A program made the position numbers and the translations under genes. DNA of 9,383 nt from Crocinitomicaceae bacterium (lineage in GTDB: Bacteria; Bacteroidota; Bacteroidia; Flavobacteriales_D; Crocinitomicaceae), in NCBI GenBank assembly GCA_015662935.1, contig DQTF01000199.1, forward strand, positions 1 through 9,383, read 5' to 3'. Under the pieces are notes generated by a model. It was not told where the DNA came from. It ran no database searches and worked only from the letters and a program-made list of their open reading frames with translations. Below, piece after piece: positions 1 through 6,416 of the stretch (position 1 is the first letter of the stretch; each line of letters opens with the position of its first letter).

Positions 1-215
1 TAACCTTCGGACTCGGAATTCTATTTTTATCTAACATCGTTCTCATCGTAGACAAACCAACCTACTATTTCAGAGATTTTGAATGGGGTTTTATTTTGCA
101 CGGACTGGTGGTTTTTATCTACTTCATCCTACTACTCATTAACTTAGTTGTAGAATTTACAAAGAAAAAGAAAAACCGTCCAGTAAGTTCGAGTGAATTA
201 CTGGACGATTTTTAA
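1..215 (+). CDS. 3' end of a small membrane protein, possibly 2TM-domain-like (partial)
   Basis: An open frame read from position 3 runs 70 codons to a TAA at 213-215; its start lies before the window. It begins inside a hydrophobic stretch (GLGILFLSNIVLIV), followed by a short polar loop, a second hydrophobic helix (roughly FILHGLVVFIYFILLLINLVV), a basic KKKKNR cluster and a short tail ending ELLDDF. By the positive-inside rule the tail is probably cytoplasmic. The pattern of a tryptophan-glycine followed by a histidine in the second helix (EWGFILHGLVVF) resembles the small 2TM domain common in Bacteroidota, but this is pattern memory and the N-terminal part is missing. No function can be assigned. 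Its last codons form one arm of the terminator hairpin at 176-213. Confidence 0.6.
   Translation, partial: TFGLGILFLSNIVLIVDKPTYYFRDFEWGFILHGLVVFIYFILLLINLVVEFTKKKKNRPVSSSELLDDF
176..213. terminator. Intrinsic, apparently bidirectional terminator overlapping a coding end
   Basis: The arms CGTCCAGTAA (177-186) and TTACTGGACG (198-207) are perfect 10-bp inverted repeats around an 11-nt loop. On the plus strand the stem is followed by TTTTT (209-213), and on the minus strand by the complement of AAAAA (171-175), so it has a U-tract in both directions. It sits between a plus-strand gene ending at 215 and the minus-strand operon ending at 269, which converge here. The stem and the T-run lie within the last codons of the upstream gene, so the DNA both codes and terminates. 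Confidence 0.8.
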
Positions 216-240
216 TAAATGTTCACAAATAGCTAGAAAC

Positions 241-257
241 ATCTGTGCATCCGTGGC
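241..257. repeat. Possible copy of a dispersed 'ATCTGTG..CCGTGG' intergenic phrase
   Basis: The 17 bases ATCTGTGCATCCGTGGC lie in the short gap after the minus-strand FGE-like gene. They resemble the repetitive ATCTGTG / CCGTGG phrases I recall from intergenic DNA of Bacteroidota and some other phyla. Only one copy is in the window, so its repeat nature cannot be shown here. No function is claimed. Confidence 0.3.
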
Positions 258-268
258 TTTAAAAAATC

Positions 269-1603
269 CTACCGACTAAATCGAGAATAGGTCATGACCA
301 TTCTGAAACCAATATTCACAGAAGGCTCTGTTCTCCCCTTCCATCTGTCAACACCGTTAATTTCCAATTCTTTTTCGATACTATTCCAACTACCTCCTTT
401 CGTGCCTGGAGTCAATGTTCCATCAGGATTCTGATAGTAAACCATTTCAGCTGCATTTCCGCTCATACAATATAAACCTAAAGGATTCGGGTTGTATGAA
501 GATACCTTTACAGTATAGAGGCCTCCGTCAGCATCTGCATTTCTTTCAGGATTGAAGTTTGCTAAATAACAATCTGTTTCATTAGTAATTGATTCTCCAT
601 TAAAACCAAACTTTCTAGAACTTTCTCCTGCTTGGGCAGCAACCTTCCACTCTATCTCTAAAGGTAATCGCAATTTATAGGAATTAGGATATTTTACTTT
701 CGTTTTATACTTTTTTAAAAACTCTTCCGAATACCATTTACAATACAGTTCCGCACCTTTTCTACTAATGGCAACCACTGGGTATTCATTATACGCTGGA
801 TGAGAAAAATACGCGCCTTGCATTGGTTGATTGAATCCGCCGGGATATTCTGTTGTCCATAAAGTTTGATTAGGTTGAGCGATTAGAAACTCATCCTTTC
901 TATCTTGAATCAATAAGTCAAACAAAAAGGTGCGGTATTCTAAATTTGTCACCTCTGTCTGTTGAACAAAGTAACCTTGCACTGAAGTTGTTTCGTATTC
1001 TCCACTTGGGATGTAAGTGAAACCGAAATTTTTCCCGCTAAATTTCAATAGTCGCTTCAACATCTTCGCTTTCTGTTTATTGTTTGCTTTCACTTCGGTT
1101 TCCGTTAATTTTGGAAAGCGATAAGGTTCATCAAAAAAGCGCTGCACATTTCTTATTTGCTTCTCAATATTTGCAACTAATTCTTTTTCAGGTAGTTCTT
1201 TCACGTTATCTTCAATAACAGTTAACTCAACCTTGTTTGAATCCTCAGCTTTTTGTTCTTCAATAATTTCTATGTAATAGTCTTGAATTACTTTTTCAGT
1301 CTCTTCAATTGCTTTAATAGAATCATTATTGCCCTCTAAAATCACTGTTGAGATTTTGACGTTTTTTTCGAGTTCATTCTCATTTGAACTTCCATAAATT
1401 ACTGCTGTAACAGCCAATACACTTAATATCGTAATCATACCAATTAATTTTAAGTTAATAGAATGAGCAAGTTTTCCTCCCGCTTTTCCAATCGAATTAA
1501 CAGACTGGGTAAACTGCTCCTTTGTTTCTTCTAAAGAAAGTTGCACAGGTTCATTCTTGACTAGATTGAATAAATCATTCAATTTGTTTTCATTGTTAAC
1601 CAT
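269..1603 (-). CDS. Single-pass membrane protein with FGE/SUMF1-like domain, sigma-factor partner
   Basis: This is a 444-aa protein. Residues 1-52 are a polar, probably cytoplasmic N-terminus containing LFNLVKNEP and LSLEETKEQF. Residues 53-70 form one TM helix. Residues 71-190 are charged and probably helical. Residues about 194-438 match the sulfatase-modifying-factor fold: FTYIPSGEY, a QTEVTNLEYRTF stretch, YPVVAISRKGAELYCKWYSEE, LRLPLEIEWKVAAQAG, SGNAAEM where GNVWEW is usual, GGSWNS and a final GFRM. The two cysteines that carry copper in true formylglycine-generating enzymes, near the C-terminus, are absent; the only cysteines are 288, 345 and 379. It is therefore probably structural or ligand-binding, as in GldJ/GldK, rather than catalytic. 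The ATG overlaps the sigma gene stop by 8 nt and has a strong AGGAGG site 6 nt upstream, so the two are translationally coupled. By position and architecture (cytoplasmic N-terminus, one TM helix, extracytoplasmic sensor-like domain) an anti-sigma or sigma-regulating role is plausible, but this is inference. The stop codon is TAG. Confidence 0.85.
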   Translation of the reverse strand: MVNNENKLNDLFNLVKNEPVQLSLEETKEQFTQSVNSIGKAGGKLAHSINLKLIGMITILSVLAVTAVIYGSSNENELEKNVKISTVILEGNNDSIKAIEETEKVIQDYYIEIIEEQKAEDSNKVELTVIEDNVKELPEKELVANIEKQIRNVQRFFDEPYRFPKLTETEVKANNKQKAKMLKRLLKFSGKNFGFTYIPSGEYETTSVQGYFVQQTEVTNLEYRTFLFDLLIQDRKDEFLIAQPNQTLWTTEYPGGFNQPMQGAYFSHPAYNEYPVVAISRKGAELYCKWYSEEFLKKYKTKVKYPNSYKLRLPLEIEWKVAAQAGESSRKFGFNGESITNETDCYLANFNPERNADADGGLYTVKVSSYNPNPLGLYCMSGNAAEMVYYQNPDGTLTPGTKGGSWNSIEKELEINGVDRWKGRTEPSVNIGFRMVMTYSRFSR

Positions 1604-2117
1604 TTGTTTCCTCCTTTTTTGTTATTGCTTCATAGTTCAGAATCTCAACTAACTTCTCCCTTCCTCTTTTTAATCGTTGTTTAACAGCAGGTTCAGATGC
1701 ATCTTGAATGGTCGCAATTTCTTTAATAGAGAATCCGGAAATCTCGTAGAGAATAATTGCTTCTTTCTGTACCTCAGGTAGTTTTGATAAAGCTTGATGC
1801 AAGTAGTATACTTCTGTAGAATACGCTGTGCTATCACCTTTATCTTCGAGATTGTAATTGTCTGATTCTGAAATAGAATACTCTTTCTTCTTCTTGTGAT
1901 GGTTTGCTAAAACTCTAACACTTATCGTGAATAAAAATGACAGAAAAGTTGTTTCAGATCTCAAGGTGTCTAACTTATGAAACGCAACCATCAACGTTTC
2001 ATTTATTAAGTCCTTGTAATCCATTCTTCCATAAACTCTTGCCCTGCAGAAGCGCTCAAACCTATCATGAATAGGTTCGTACAGTCGAAGGAATCTATCT
2101 TGTTTTTCTTTGCTCAT
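1596..2117 (-). CDS. ECF-type RNA polymerase sigma factor
   Basis: The gene codes for a 173-aa sigma-70 family protein of ECF size. Region 2 spans residues about 8-75, with the core-binding stretch DLINETLMVAFHKLD and the -10 recognition part SFLFTISVRVLANHHKKKK. An acidic, serine-rich linker (about 80-104) follows. Region 4 spans about 105-160: LPEVQKEAIILYEISGFSIKEIA, then the helix-turn-helix DASEPAVKQRLKRGREKL. Regions 1 and 3 are absent, as in ECF factors. I chose the ATG at 2117; an upstream in-frame GTG at 2126 would add only three residues and falls in a hairpin. Its partner gene follows with an 8-nt overlap. A weak -7-like box, TCAATTTG (complement of 2154-2161), lies about 37 nt upstream. 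Its regulon is unknown, and autoregulation is possible but not shown. Confidence 0.92.
   Translation of the reverse strand: MSKEKQDRFLRLYEPIHDRFERFCRARVYGRMDYKDLINETLMVAFHKLDTLRSETTFLSFLFTISVRVLANHHKKKKEYSISESDNYNLEDKGDSTAYSTEVYYLHQALSKLPEVQKEAIILYEISGFSIKEIATIQDASEPAVKQRLKRGREKLVEILNYEAITKKEETNG
1610..1615 (-). promoter_or_regulatory. Strong internal Shine-Dalgarno site for the FGE-like gene
   Basis: The minus strand reads AGGAGG, then six bases, then the ATG at 1603. The site lies inside the last codons of the sigma factor gene (its KKEETNG end). Other starts in this window show no comparable site, so it stands out and fixes this start. It suggests that the second gene of the operon is translated efficiently, coupled to its upstream neighbour. 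Confidence 0.75.
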
Positions 2118-2121
2118 TAAT

Positions 2122-2135
2122 AACACTTTTGTGTT
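2122..2135. promoter_or_regulatory. Short inverted repeat just before the sigma factor start
   Basis: AACAC (2122-2126) and GTGTT (2131-2135) pair around a 4-nt loop, five bases or fewer from the chosen sigma factor ATG. In the transcript this would be a small hairpin at the ribosome entry site; in DNA it could be a half-conserved operator. A 5-bp stem in AT-rich DNA can arise by chance. Confidence 0.3.
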
Positions 2136-2213
2136 CTAATTGGTAAGTGTCTCCAAATTGAATATGGTTACATCGTAAAGAAAATAAAATTCCGTGATTC
2201 TATTTTTTTTTAT

Positions 2214-2221
2214 TAGCTTTA
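2214..2221 (+). promoter_or_regulatory. Possible -7 promoter element for the 2247 gene
   Basis: TAGCTTTA matches the Bacteroidota -7 consensus TAnnTTTG at five of its six fixed positions and lies 25 nt before the ATG at 2247. The region just upstream is a T-run without a clear TTTG -33 element. The match is weak support on its own. Confidence 0.3.
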
Positions 2222-2246
2222 ATCTATAATTTAAAACCAATCACTT

Positions 2247-2696
2247 ATGTTAGAAGGAGCACTCATTGGATTAATCGTTGCAGTTGTTGTAATGCTATTC
2301 AAAAAAAACAAACAAAAAAAAGCTTTAGCTGAAATTAATAATTCAGACACGTTGGATACTCCAAGTTATTCAGCATTCTTCCACCACTCACCGGAATCAA
2401 TATTTAAAGGTAAAGGATTTAAGTTTTTTGATACTAACGGAGTTGGTTATATCAGTGGGAATAATTTTAATTATAAAACAAAGAAAGATACGCTCACTTT
2501 TGATTTAGCAACTTGCGGAGTTGAATATGCAGGAAAGAAAAAGAAATTGGATTGGGTATCAATCGAAGATAACGGGGTAAAACATTATTTCACTTCCTTT
2601 CAACAAGGAGCATTTAAGCTGAATGATTCTGAAATGGATAATTTCATTGAGAAATTACAACAATTAAAACCTGAAGCAAATTTAGAAATTGTCTAG
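2247..2696 (+). CDS. Small membrane-anchored protein of unknown function
   Basis: I do not recognise this 149-aa protein. Residues 2-18 are a hydrophobic N-terminal helix (EGALIGLIVAVVVMLF) followed by a very basic stretch (KKNKQKK), which predicts a membrane anchor with the rest in the cytoplasm. Residues about 50-140 alternate short predicted strands (FKGKGFKFF, VGYISGNNFNY, DTLTFDLATCGVEY, KLDWVSIE, VKHYFTSF) and end in a helix (NDSEMDNFIEKLQQL). This strand-rich layout with a terminal helix recalls small PH-like or YcxB-like domains, but no diagnostic motif is visible. It is transcribed divergently from the sigma factor operon, with 129 bp between the starts, so it might be a target of that sigma factor. 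It converges on the glycosyltransferase gene, the stop codons being 1 nt apart. The reading frame, start and codon use look real. Confidence 0.75.
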   Translation: MLEGALIGLIVAVVVMLFKKNKQKKALAEINNSDTLDTPSYSAFFHHSPESIFKGKGFKFFDTNGVGYISGNNFNYKTKKDTLTFDLATCGVEYAGKKKKLDWVSIEDNGVKHYFTSFQQGAFKLNDSEMDNFIEKLQQLKPEANLEIV

Positions 2697-2697
2697 C

Positions 2698-3429
2698 TTA
2701 TTTTCTGCTAAATACATTGTACTTAATGATACTAAAGATAGCACGAAAACCATCTTTCCAACCAATCTTCTTGCCTTCTTCATAAGTTCGACCATAGTAA
2801 GAAATACCTACTTCATAAATACGGATTTTTGGTACACGCGAAAGTTTTGCAGTTATTTCTGGCTCAAACCCAAAGCGTTGCTCTTTTAGATTTAATGATT
2901 TAGCAATATCAGAACGTATCATCTTATAACAGGTCTCCATATCTGTTAAATTCAAGTTAGTAAAGATGTTGGACAATTTTGTCAAGAATTTATTACCTAT
3001 TGAATGCCAGAAAAACAGAATCCTGTGAGGGCGACCACCAATAAATCGAGATCCATAAACCACATCAGCCTGATCTTCTAAAATTGGCTTAAGCAAATCG
3101 TTAAATTCTTCAGGATCATATTCTAAATCAGCATCTTGAATAACTAAGTATTCACCAGTTGCGAGTTCTATTCCTTTATGTAATGCTGCTCCCTTACCTT
3201 TGTTTTTCTCTTGATTAAATAATTGAATTTTCATTTCAGGATTGTTCGAGATGTAGTCTTTAATCACCTTATCTGTTCCGTCAGAAGAAAAATCATTTAC
3301 TATAATCACTTCTTTTTCTATTCCGTTTAAAAGCAACAGTTCCTTGACTTTATTAAGAATAAAATGGATGGTTTTTGCTTCGTTGTAAGCAGGGATAATG
3401 ATAGATAATTTCTTGATTTCACTTTTCAT
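2698..3429 (-). CDS. Family 2 glycosyltransferase, dolichyl-phosphate-mannose-synthase-like
   Basis: The 243-aa protein is a GT2 enzyme of the DPM/DPG-synthase-like type, which moves a sugar from a nucleotide donor to a polyprenyl phosphate or similar acceptor at the cytoplasmic face of the membrane. Motifs in order are SIIIPAYNEA (9-18), the nucleotide-binding IIVNDFSSDGT (42-52), GKGAALHKGIELATGEY (78-94), the metal-binding QDADLEYDP (98-106), VVYGSRF (123-129), TDMETCYKMIR (162-172) and the acceptor-side QRFGFEPEITAKL (184-196). The C-terminal GRTYEEGKKIGWKDG (213-227) is typical of this subgroup. There is no C-terminal TM segment, and the length suits the soluble, peripheral class. The donor and acceptor cannot be read from sequence. 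A perfect TAnnTTTG box ends 4 nt before the ATG, so the mRNA may have almost no leader. The gene stands alone, convergent with the 2247 gene. Confidence 0.92.
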   Translation of the reverse strand: MKSEIKKLSIIIPAYNEAKTIHFILNKVKELLLLNGIEKEVIIVNDFSSDGTDKVIKDYISNNPEMKIQLFNQEKNKGKGAALHKGIELATGEYLVIQDADLEYDPEEFNDLLKPILEDQADVVYGSRFIGGRPHRILFFWHSIGNKFLTKLSNIFTNLNLTDMETCYKMIRSDIAKSLNLKEQRFGFEPEITAKLSRVPKIRIYEVGISYYGRTYEEGKKIGWKDGFRAIFSIIKYNVFSRK

Positions 3430-3433
3430 AAGA

Positions 3434-3441
3434 CAAAGATA
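3434..3441 (-). promoter_or_regulatory. -7 promoter element of the GT2 gene, almost touching the start codon
   Basis: The minus strand reads TATCTTTG, a perfect match to TAnnTTTG, ending 4 nt before the ATG at 3429. Transcription would start at or within a few bases of the ATG. A clear TTTG -33 element is not visible; the best nearby is TTTA about 16 nt further upstream. Confidence 0.5.
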
Positions 3442-3600
3442 TAATTTTGATTTTATCTAAACTGTGAGAGTAAATAATTATTGCATAAAGGCATTAAACT
3501 AATTTAAGAATAGAAATTTTGCTTAAAATTCATCCTTCAGTGCATTGTGTTAGTCGAAAAACTGATTCCAAATGTTCTGAATAAACTGTTTTAGTTATTA

Positions 3601-3608
3601 GAATTTTG
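3601..3608 (+). promoter_or_regulatory. Possible -7 element for the DUF6702-like / M1 / acyltransferase operon
   Basis: GAATTTTG matches TAnnTTTG except at its first base and lies 24 nt before the ATG at 3633. The 203-bp region 3430-3632 is a divergent promoter region; apart from this box and the GT2 box I see no gene, repeat or strong hairpin in it. Confidence 0.25.
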
Positions 3609-3632
3609 TATTATTGAACTCAACTAGTAAAA

Positions 3633-4133
3633 ATGAAAACTTTTCTTCTTCTGGTTTCAATTTCTTTGTCTATGAGTCTTAGTGCTCATGAATATTACTT
3701 TGCTTTTGCAGAAGTCAGCTATAATAGTATCACAGAAAAAATTGAAATCACACTCTCTACCTCTGCACATGATATTGAGAATGAATTACAAGATGAATTA
3801 CACTTTGATAATGACCTTGAATCAGCATTGAAGAATGAAAAATTAACATCTGAAATTTCTAGCTACATTCAGCAGCACTTCAAAATTAAAACAAAAGAAT
3901 TGATTCAGTTTGATTTAATAGGTACACAAGTTCAACTGAATGGTATTGTCAACTTTTATTTTGAATCCGTAAAAACAACAATTACCGATGAAATCGTAGT
4001 CGTGTTTGACTTATTAATGTCACGCTTCAAAGAACAACAAAATAAAATATCGTTCAACTTCAGAGGACATATTTACACAAGGCCTTTTTTACAAGACAAA
4101 CGAACGCAAATCATTTACTTAGATAATAATTAA
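3633..4133 (+). CDS. Secreted DUF6702-like protein
   Basis: The 166-aa protein starts with a signal peptide (MKTFLLLVSISLSMSLSA, cleavage before HEYYF), so it is exported. The mature part opens with HEYYFAFAEVSYNSITEKIEI and continues with ISTS-like strands, DIENELQ, a middle helix and the end FNFRGHIYTRPFLQDKRTQIIYL. The histidine right after the signal peptide, the TEIEYN-type first strand and the D-[IL]-E-x-[AE]-L stretch fit what I recall of DUF6702 (PF20420), a Bacteroidota-restricted family without known function. The family is usually found beside an M1 peptidase, and here the M1 gene starts 3 nt after this stop codon. It may be a small accessory or inhibitor-like partner of that peptidase, which is inference from position only. 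No catalytic motif is visible. Confidence 0.75.
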   Translation: MKTFLLLVSISLSMSLSAHEYYFAFAEVSYNSITEKIEITLSTSAHDIENELQDELHFDNDLESALKNEKLTSEISSYIQQHFKIKTKELIQFDLIGTQVQLNGIVNFYFESVKTTITDEIVVVFDLLMSRFKEQQNKISFNFRGHIYTRPFLQDKRTQIIYLDNN

Positions 4134-4136
4134 TAC

Positions 4137-6398
4137 ATGAAACAGAATTTACTTTTTGCATTACTTCTACCGTTGGCTAGTTTTTCTCAAGAGAATAAAT
4201 TTGCCCAATTAGATCAGTTGTTGCCTACTCCAAATGAATATCGAAATGCGGCAGGAGCTCCTGGTCACAATTACTATCAGCAAAAAGCCGACTATAAAAT
4301 AGAGGTTGAGTTAAACGATGAAGAGCAAAAAATAATCGGTTCTGAAACGATAACTTATACAAACAATTCTCCTGATGAATTAACGTACTTGTGGATTCAG
4401 CTAGATCAAAACGTTAGAGCGTTAGATTCTGATTCTAAGTTAATAACTATCAGTAAGATGGAGGATTTCCATAGCTTGTCGGATATCAATAAAAGGTTGA
4501 TTGAATTTGATGGAGGATTTAAAATTCAAGAAGTAACGAATACTTCGGGGAGAGATTTGGAGTATGCAATTAACAAAACGATGTTGCGCATCAATCTCGA
4601 CAAACCTTTAAGCCCTAATAGTTCTATATCTTTTAAAATTAAATGGTGGTATAATATCAATGACAGAATGAAGATTGGTGGGAGAAGTGGATATGAACAT
4701 TTTGAAGAAAATGACAACTATCTTTATACGATTGCACAATGGTTTCCGAGAATGTGTGTCTATAGTGACGTTGAGGGTTGGCAAAACAAGCAATTTTTAG
4801 GTAGAGGAGAATTTACATTACCTTTTGGTGATTACGATGTTTCTATTACTGTTCCGTCTGACCACGTTGTGGGGGCAACAGGAGAGTTGCAAAATGCAGG
4901 TAGCATCCTGAGTACAAAACAGAAGTCAAGACTAAAGAAAGCATTGAATTCTGACACCCCTGTTTTAATCGTCACCCAAGAAGAAGCAGAAGAAGCGGAA
5001 AAAAAGAAAGAGAAAGGAACAAAAACTTGGAATTTTAAAGCGAAGAATGTCAGAGATTTTGCTTTTGCATCTTCTAGAAAGTTCATGTGGGATGCACAAG
5101 GAGTAAAGATTGGTAACAAAACAGTAATGGCAATGTCGTATTATCCAAAAGAGGGGAATCCACTTTGGGAAAGATATTCTACTAAGCTTGTTGCTCACAC
5201 CTTGAAATCATACTCAAAGTACACTGTAGATTATCCCTACCCTGTTGCGATATCAGTACACTCTAAATGGATAGGTATGGAATACCCAATGATTTGTTTT
5301 AATGGTGGCCGTCCTGATGCTGATGGCACTTATTCTGAAAGAACCAAATACGGCATGTGGGGAGTAATTATTCATGAGGTTGGACATAACTTCTTTCCAA
5401 TGATTATTAATTCTGACGAACGCCAATGGACATGGATGGATGAAGGCTTAAATACTTTTGTTCAATATTTAACGGAGCAAGAATGGGAACGAGGTTATCC
5501 TTCTCGAAGAGGACCTGCCTATCTGATTACCGATTATATGCGAGGAAATAAGGATTACATTTCACCCATTATGACCAATTCAGAATCTATTTGGCAATTT
5601 GGCAACAATGCCTACGGAAAACCAGCAACAGCATTAAACATTTTGAGAGAAACAATAATGGGTAGAGAATTATTCGATTATGCTTTTAAGATCTATTGTG
5701 AAAGATGGAAATTCAAACACCCATCCCCTGCTGATTTCTTTAGATCTATGGAAGATGCTTCCGCTGTTGATTTAGATTGGTTCTGGAGGTCTTGGTTCTA
5801 CACAACTGACCATGTGGACATAAGTCTAGATGCAGTGAATTGGTCAGCATTAGACAGTCAGAATCCAGTAGTAGAGAGAGCGATTAATAAAGCTAACGAT
5901 GAAAGGAGTCCTGAATTTATTGGAGACGCAAGAAATCGTGAATCAATAAAGGAAACAGTAAATGAGCGTGACGATAATATCGACGATCATTATGCGAAGG
6001 CAAATCCTTATGAAGTGAGCAATGAAGATAAAGAACAATATGAAAAGTTTAAATCGAAATTAAGCGAAGAAGAATTAGCATTACTAAATGCAAATAAGCA
6101 ATTCTATGAATTAAAATTCTCCAACATTGGAGGAATTCCAATGCCAATCATTCTCCAGTTTACCTTTGAAGATGAGTCTAAAGAGGTGGTTCGTATTCCT
6201 GCAGAGATATGGAGAAGGCATGAAGAGAAAGTTTCTAAAGTCTTTATTTTTGATCAGAAAGTGAAGTCTATTGCATTGGACCCTTTCTTAGAGACCGCAG
6301 ATACAGACGTTAATAATAACAGCTGGCCACAAAAGCAAGCTCCAACAAAATTTGATTTATTTAAGAATAAAAATAAAGGCGGTGGTCAGCACCATTAA
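4137..6398 (+). CDS. Secreted M1 family (gluzincin) zinc metallopeptidase
   Basis: The 753-aa protein is an M1-family peptidase exported by an N-terminal signal peptide (residues 1 to about 17, ending ASFSQ). An N-terminal beta-domain (about 45-250, opening with YKIEVELNDEEQKIIGSETI) leads to the catalytic domain (about 300-560). The zinc site is complete: HEVGH at 413-417 with H413, E414 and H417, and the third ligand E436 in WTWMDEGLN, exactly 18 residues after the second histidine. The exopeptidase motif is present as IGMEYP (379-384, E382) in place of GAMEN. The likely transition-state tyrosine is Y493 in NAYGKPATAL. W548 and the following WRSWFYTTDHVDISLD belong to the usual end of the catalytic part in Bacteroidota homologues. 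The C-terminal part (about 570-753) is charged and ends GGGQHH. A lysine/glutamate-rich insert lies near residues 280-296. It probably trims N-terminal residues from peptides in the envelope; its substrate is unknown. It follows the DUF6702-like gene by 3 nt and precedes the acyltransferase by 18 nt. Confidence 0.95.
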   Translation: MKQNLLFALLLPLASFSQENKFAQLDQLLPTPNEYRNAAGAPGHNYYQQKADYKIEVELNDEEQKIIGSETITYTNNSPDELTYLWIQLDQNVRALDSDSKLITISKMEDFHSLSDINKRLIEFDGGFKIQEVTNTSGRDLEYAINKTMLRINLDKPLSPNSSISFKIKWWYNINDRMKIGGRSGYEHFEENDNYLYTIAQWFPRMCVYSDVEGWQNKQFLGRGEFTLPFGDYDVSITVPSDHVVGATGELQNAGSILSTKQKSRLKKALNSDTPVLIVTQEEAEEAEKKKEKGTKTWNFKAKNVRDFAFASSRKFMWDAQGVKIGNKTVMAMSYYPKEGNPLWERYSTKLVAHTLKSYSKYTVDYPYPVAISVHSKWIGMEYPMICFNGGRPDADGTYSERTKYGMWGVIIHEVGHNFFPMIINSDERQWTWMDEGLNTFVQYLTEQEWERGYPSRRGPAYLITDYMRGNKDYISPIMTNSESIWQFGNNAYGKPATALNILRETIMGRELFDYAFKIYCERWKFKHPSPADFFRSMEDASAVDLDWFWRSWFYTTDHVDISLDAVNWSALDSQNPVVERAINKANDERSPEFIGDARNRESIKETVNERDDNIDDHYAKANPYEVSNEDKEQYEKFKSKLSEEELALLNANKQFYELKFSNIGGIPMPIILQFTFEDESKEVVRIPAEIWRRHEEKVSKVFIFDQKVKSIALDPFLETADTDVNNNSWPQKQAPTKFDLFKNKNKGGGQHH

Positions 6399-6416
6399 AA
6401 ATTCAAATACTTAGCG

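Noticed and set aside
2118..2126. GTG at 2126 as the sigma factor start
   Set aside because: The ATG three codons later is the better start codon, begins a typical MSKEKQ N-terminus and leaves the hairpin at 2122-2135 in the leader.
2689..2889. Plus-strand 66-codon frame inside the GT2 gene
   Set aside because: It lies almost entirely antisense to the clear GT2 coding sequence, overlaps the end of the 2247 gene and shows no domain or signal of its own.
3430..3632. A small RNA or riboswitch in the 203-bp divergent gap
   Set aside because: No stable GC-containing hairpin, terminator or known aptamer pattern is visible; only promoter-like AT-rich sequence.
4526..5198. Four minus-strand frames of 61-95 codons within the M1 gene
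   Set aside because: They are antisense to a conserved coding region, overlap each other, and are rich in Cys, Ser and Phe as expected for shadows of AT-rich, Lys/Glu-rich coding DNA.
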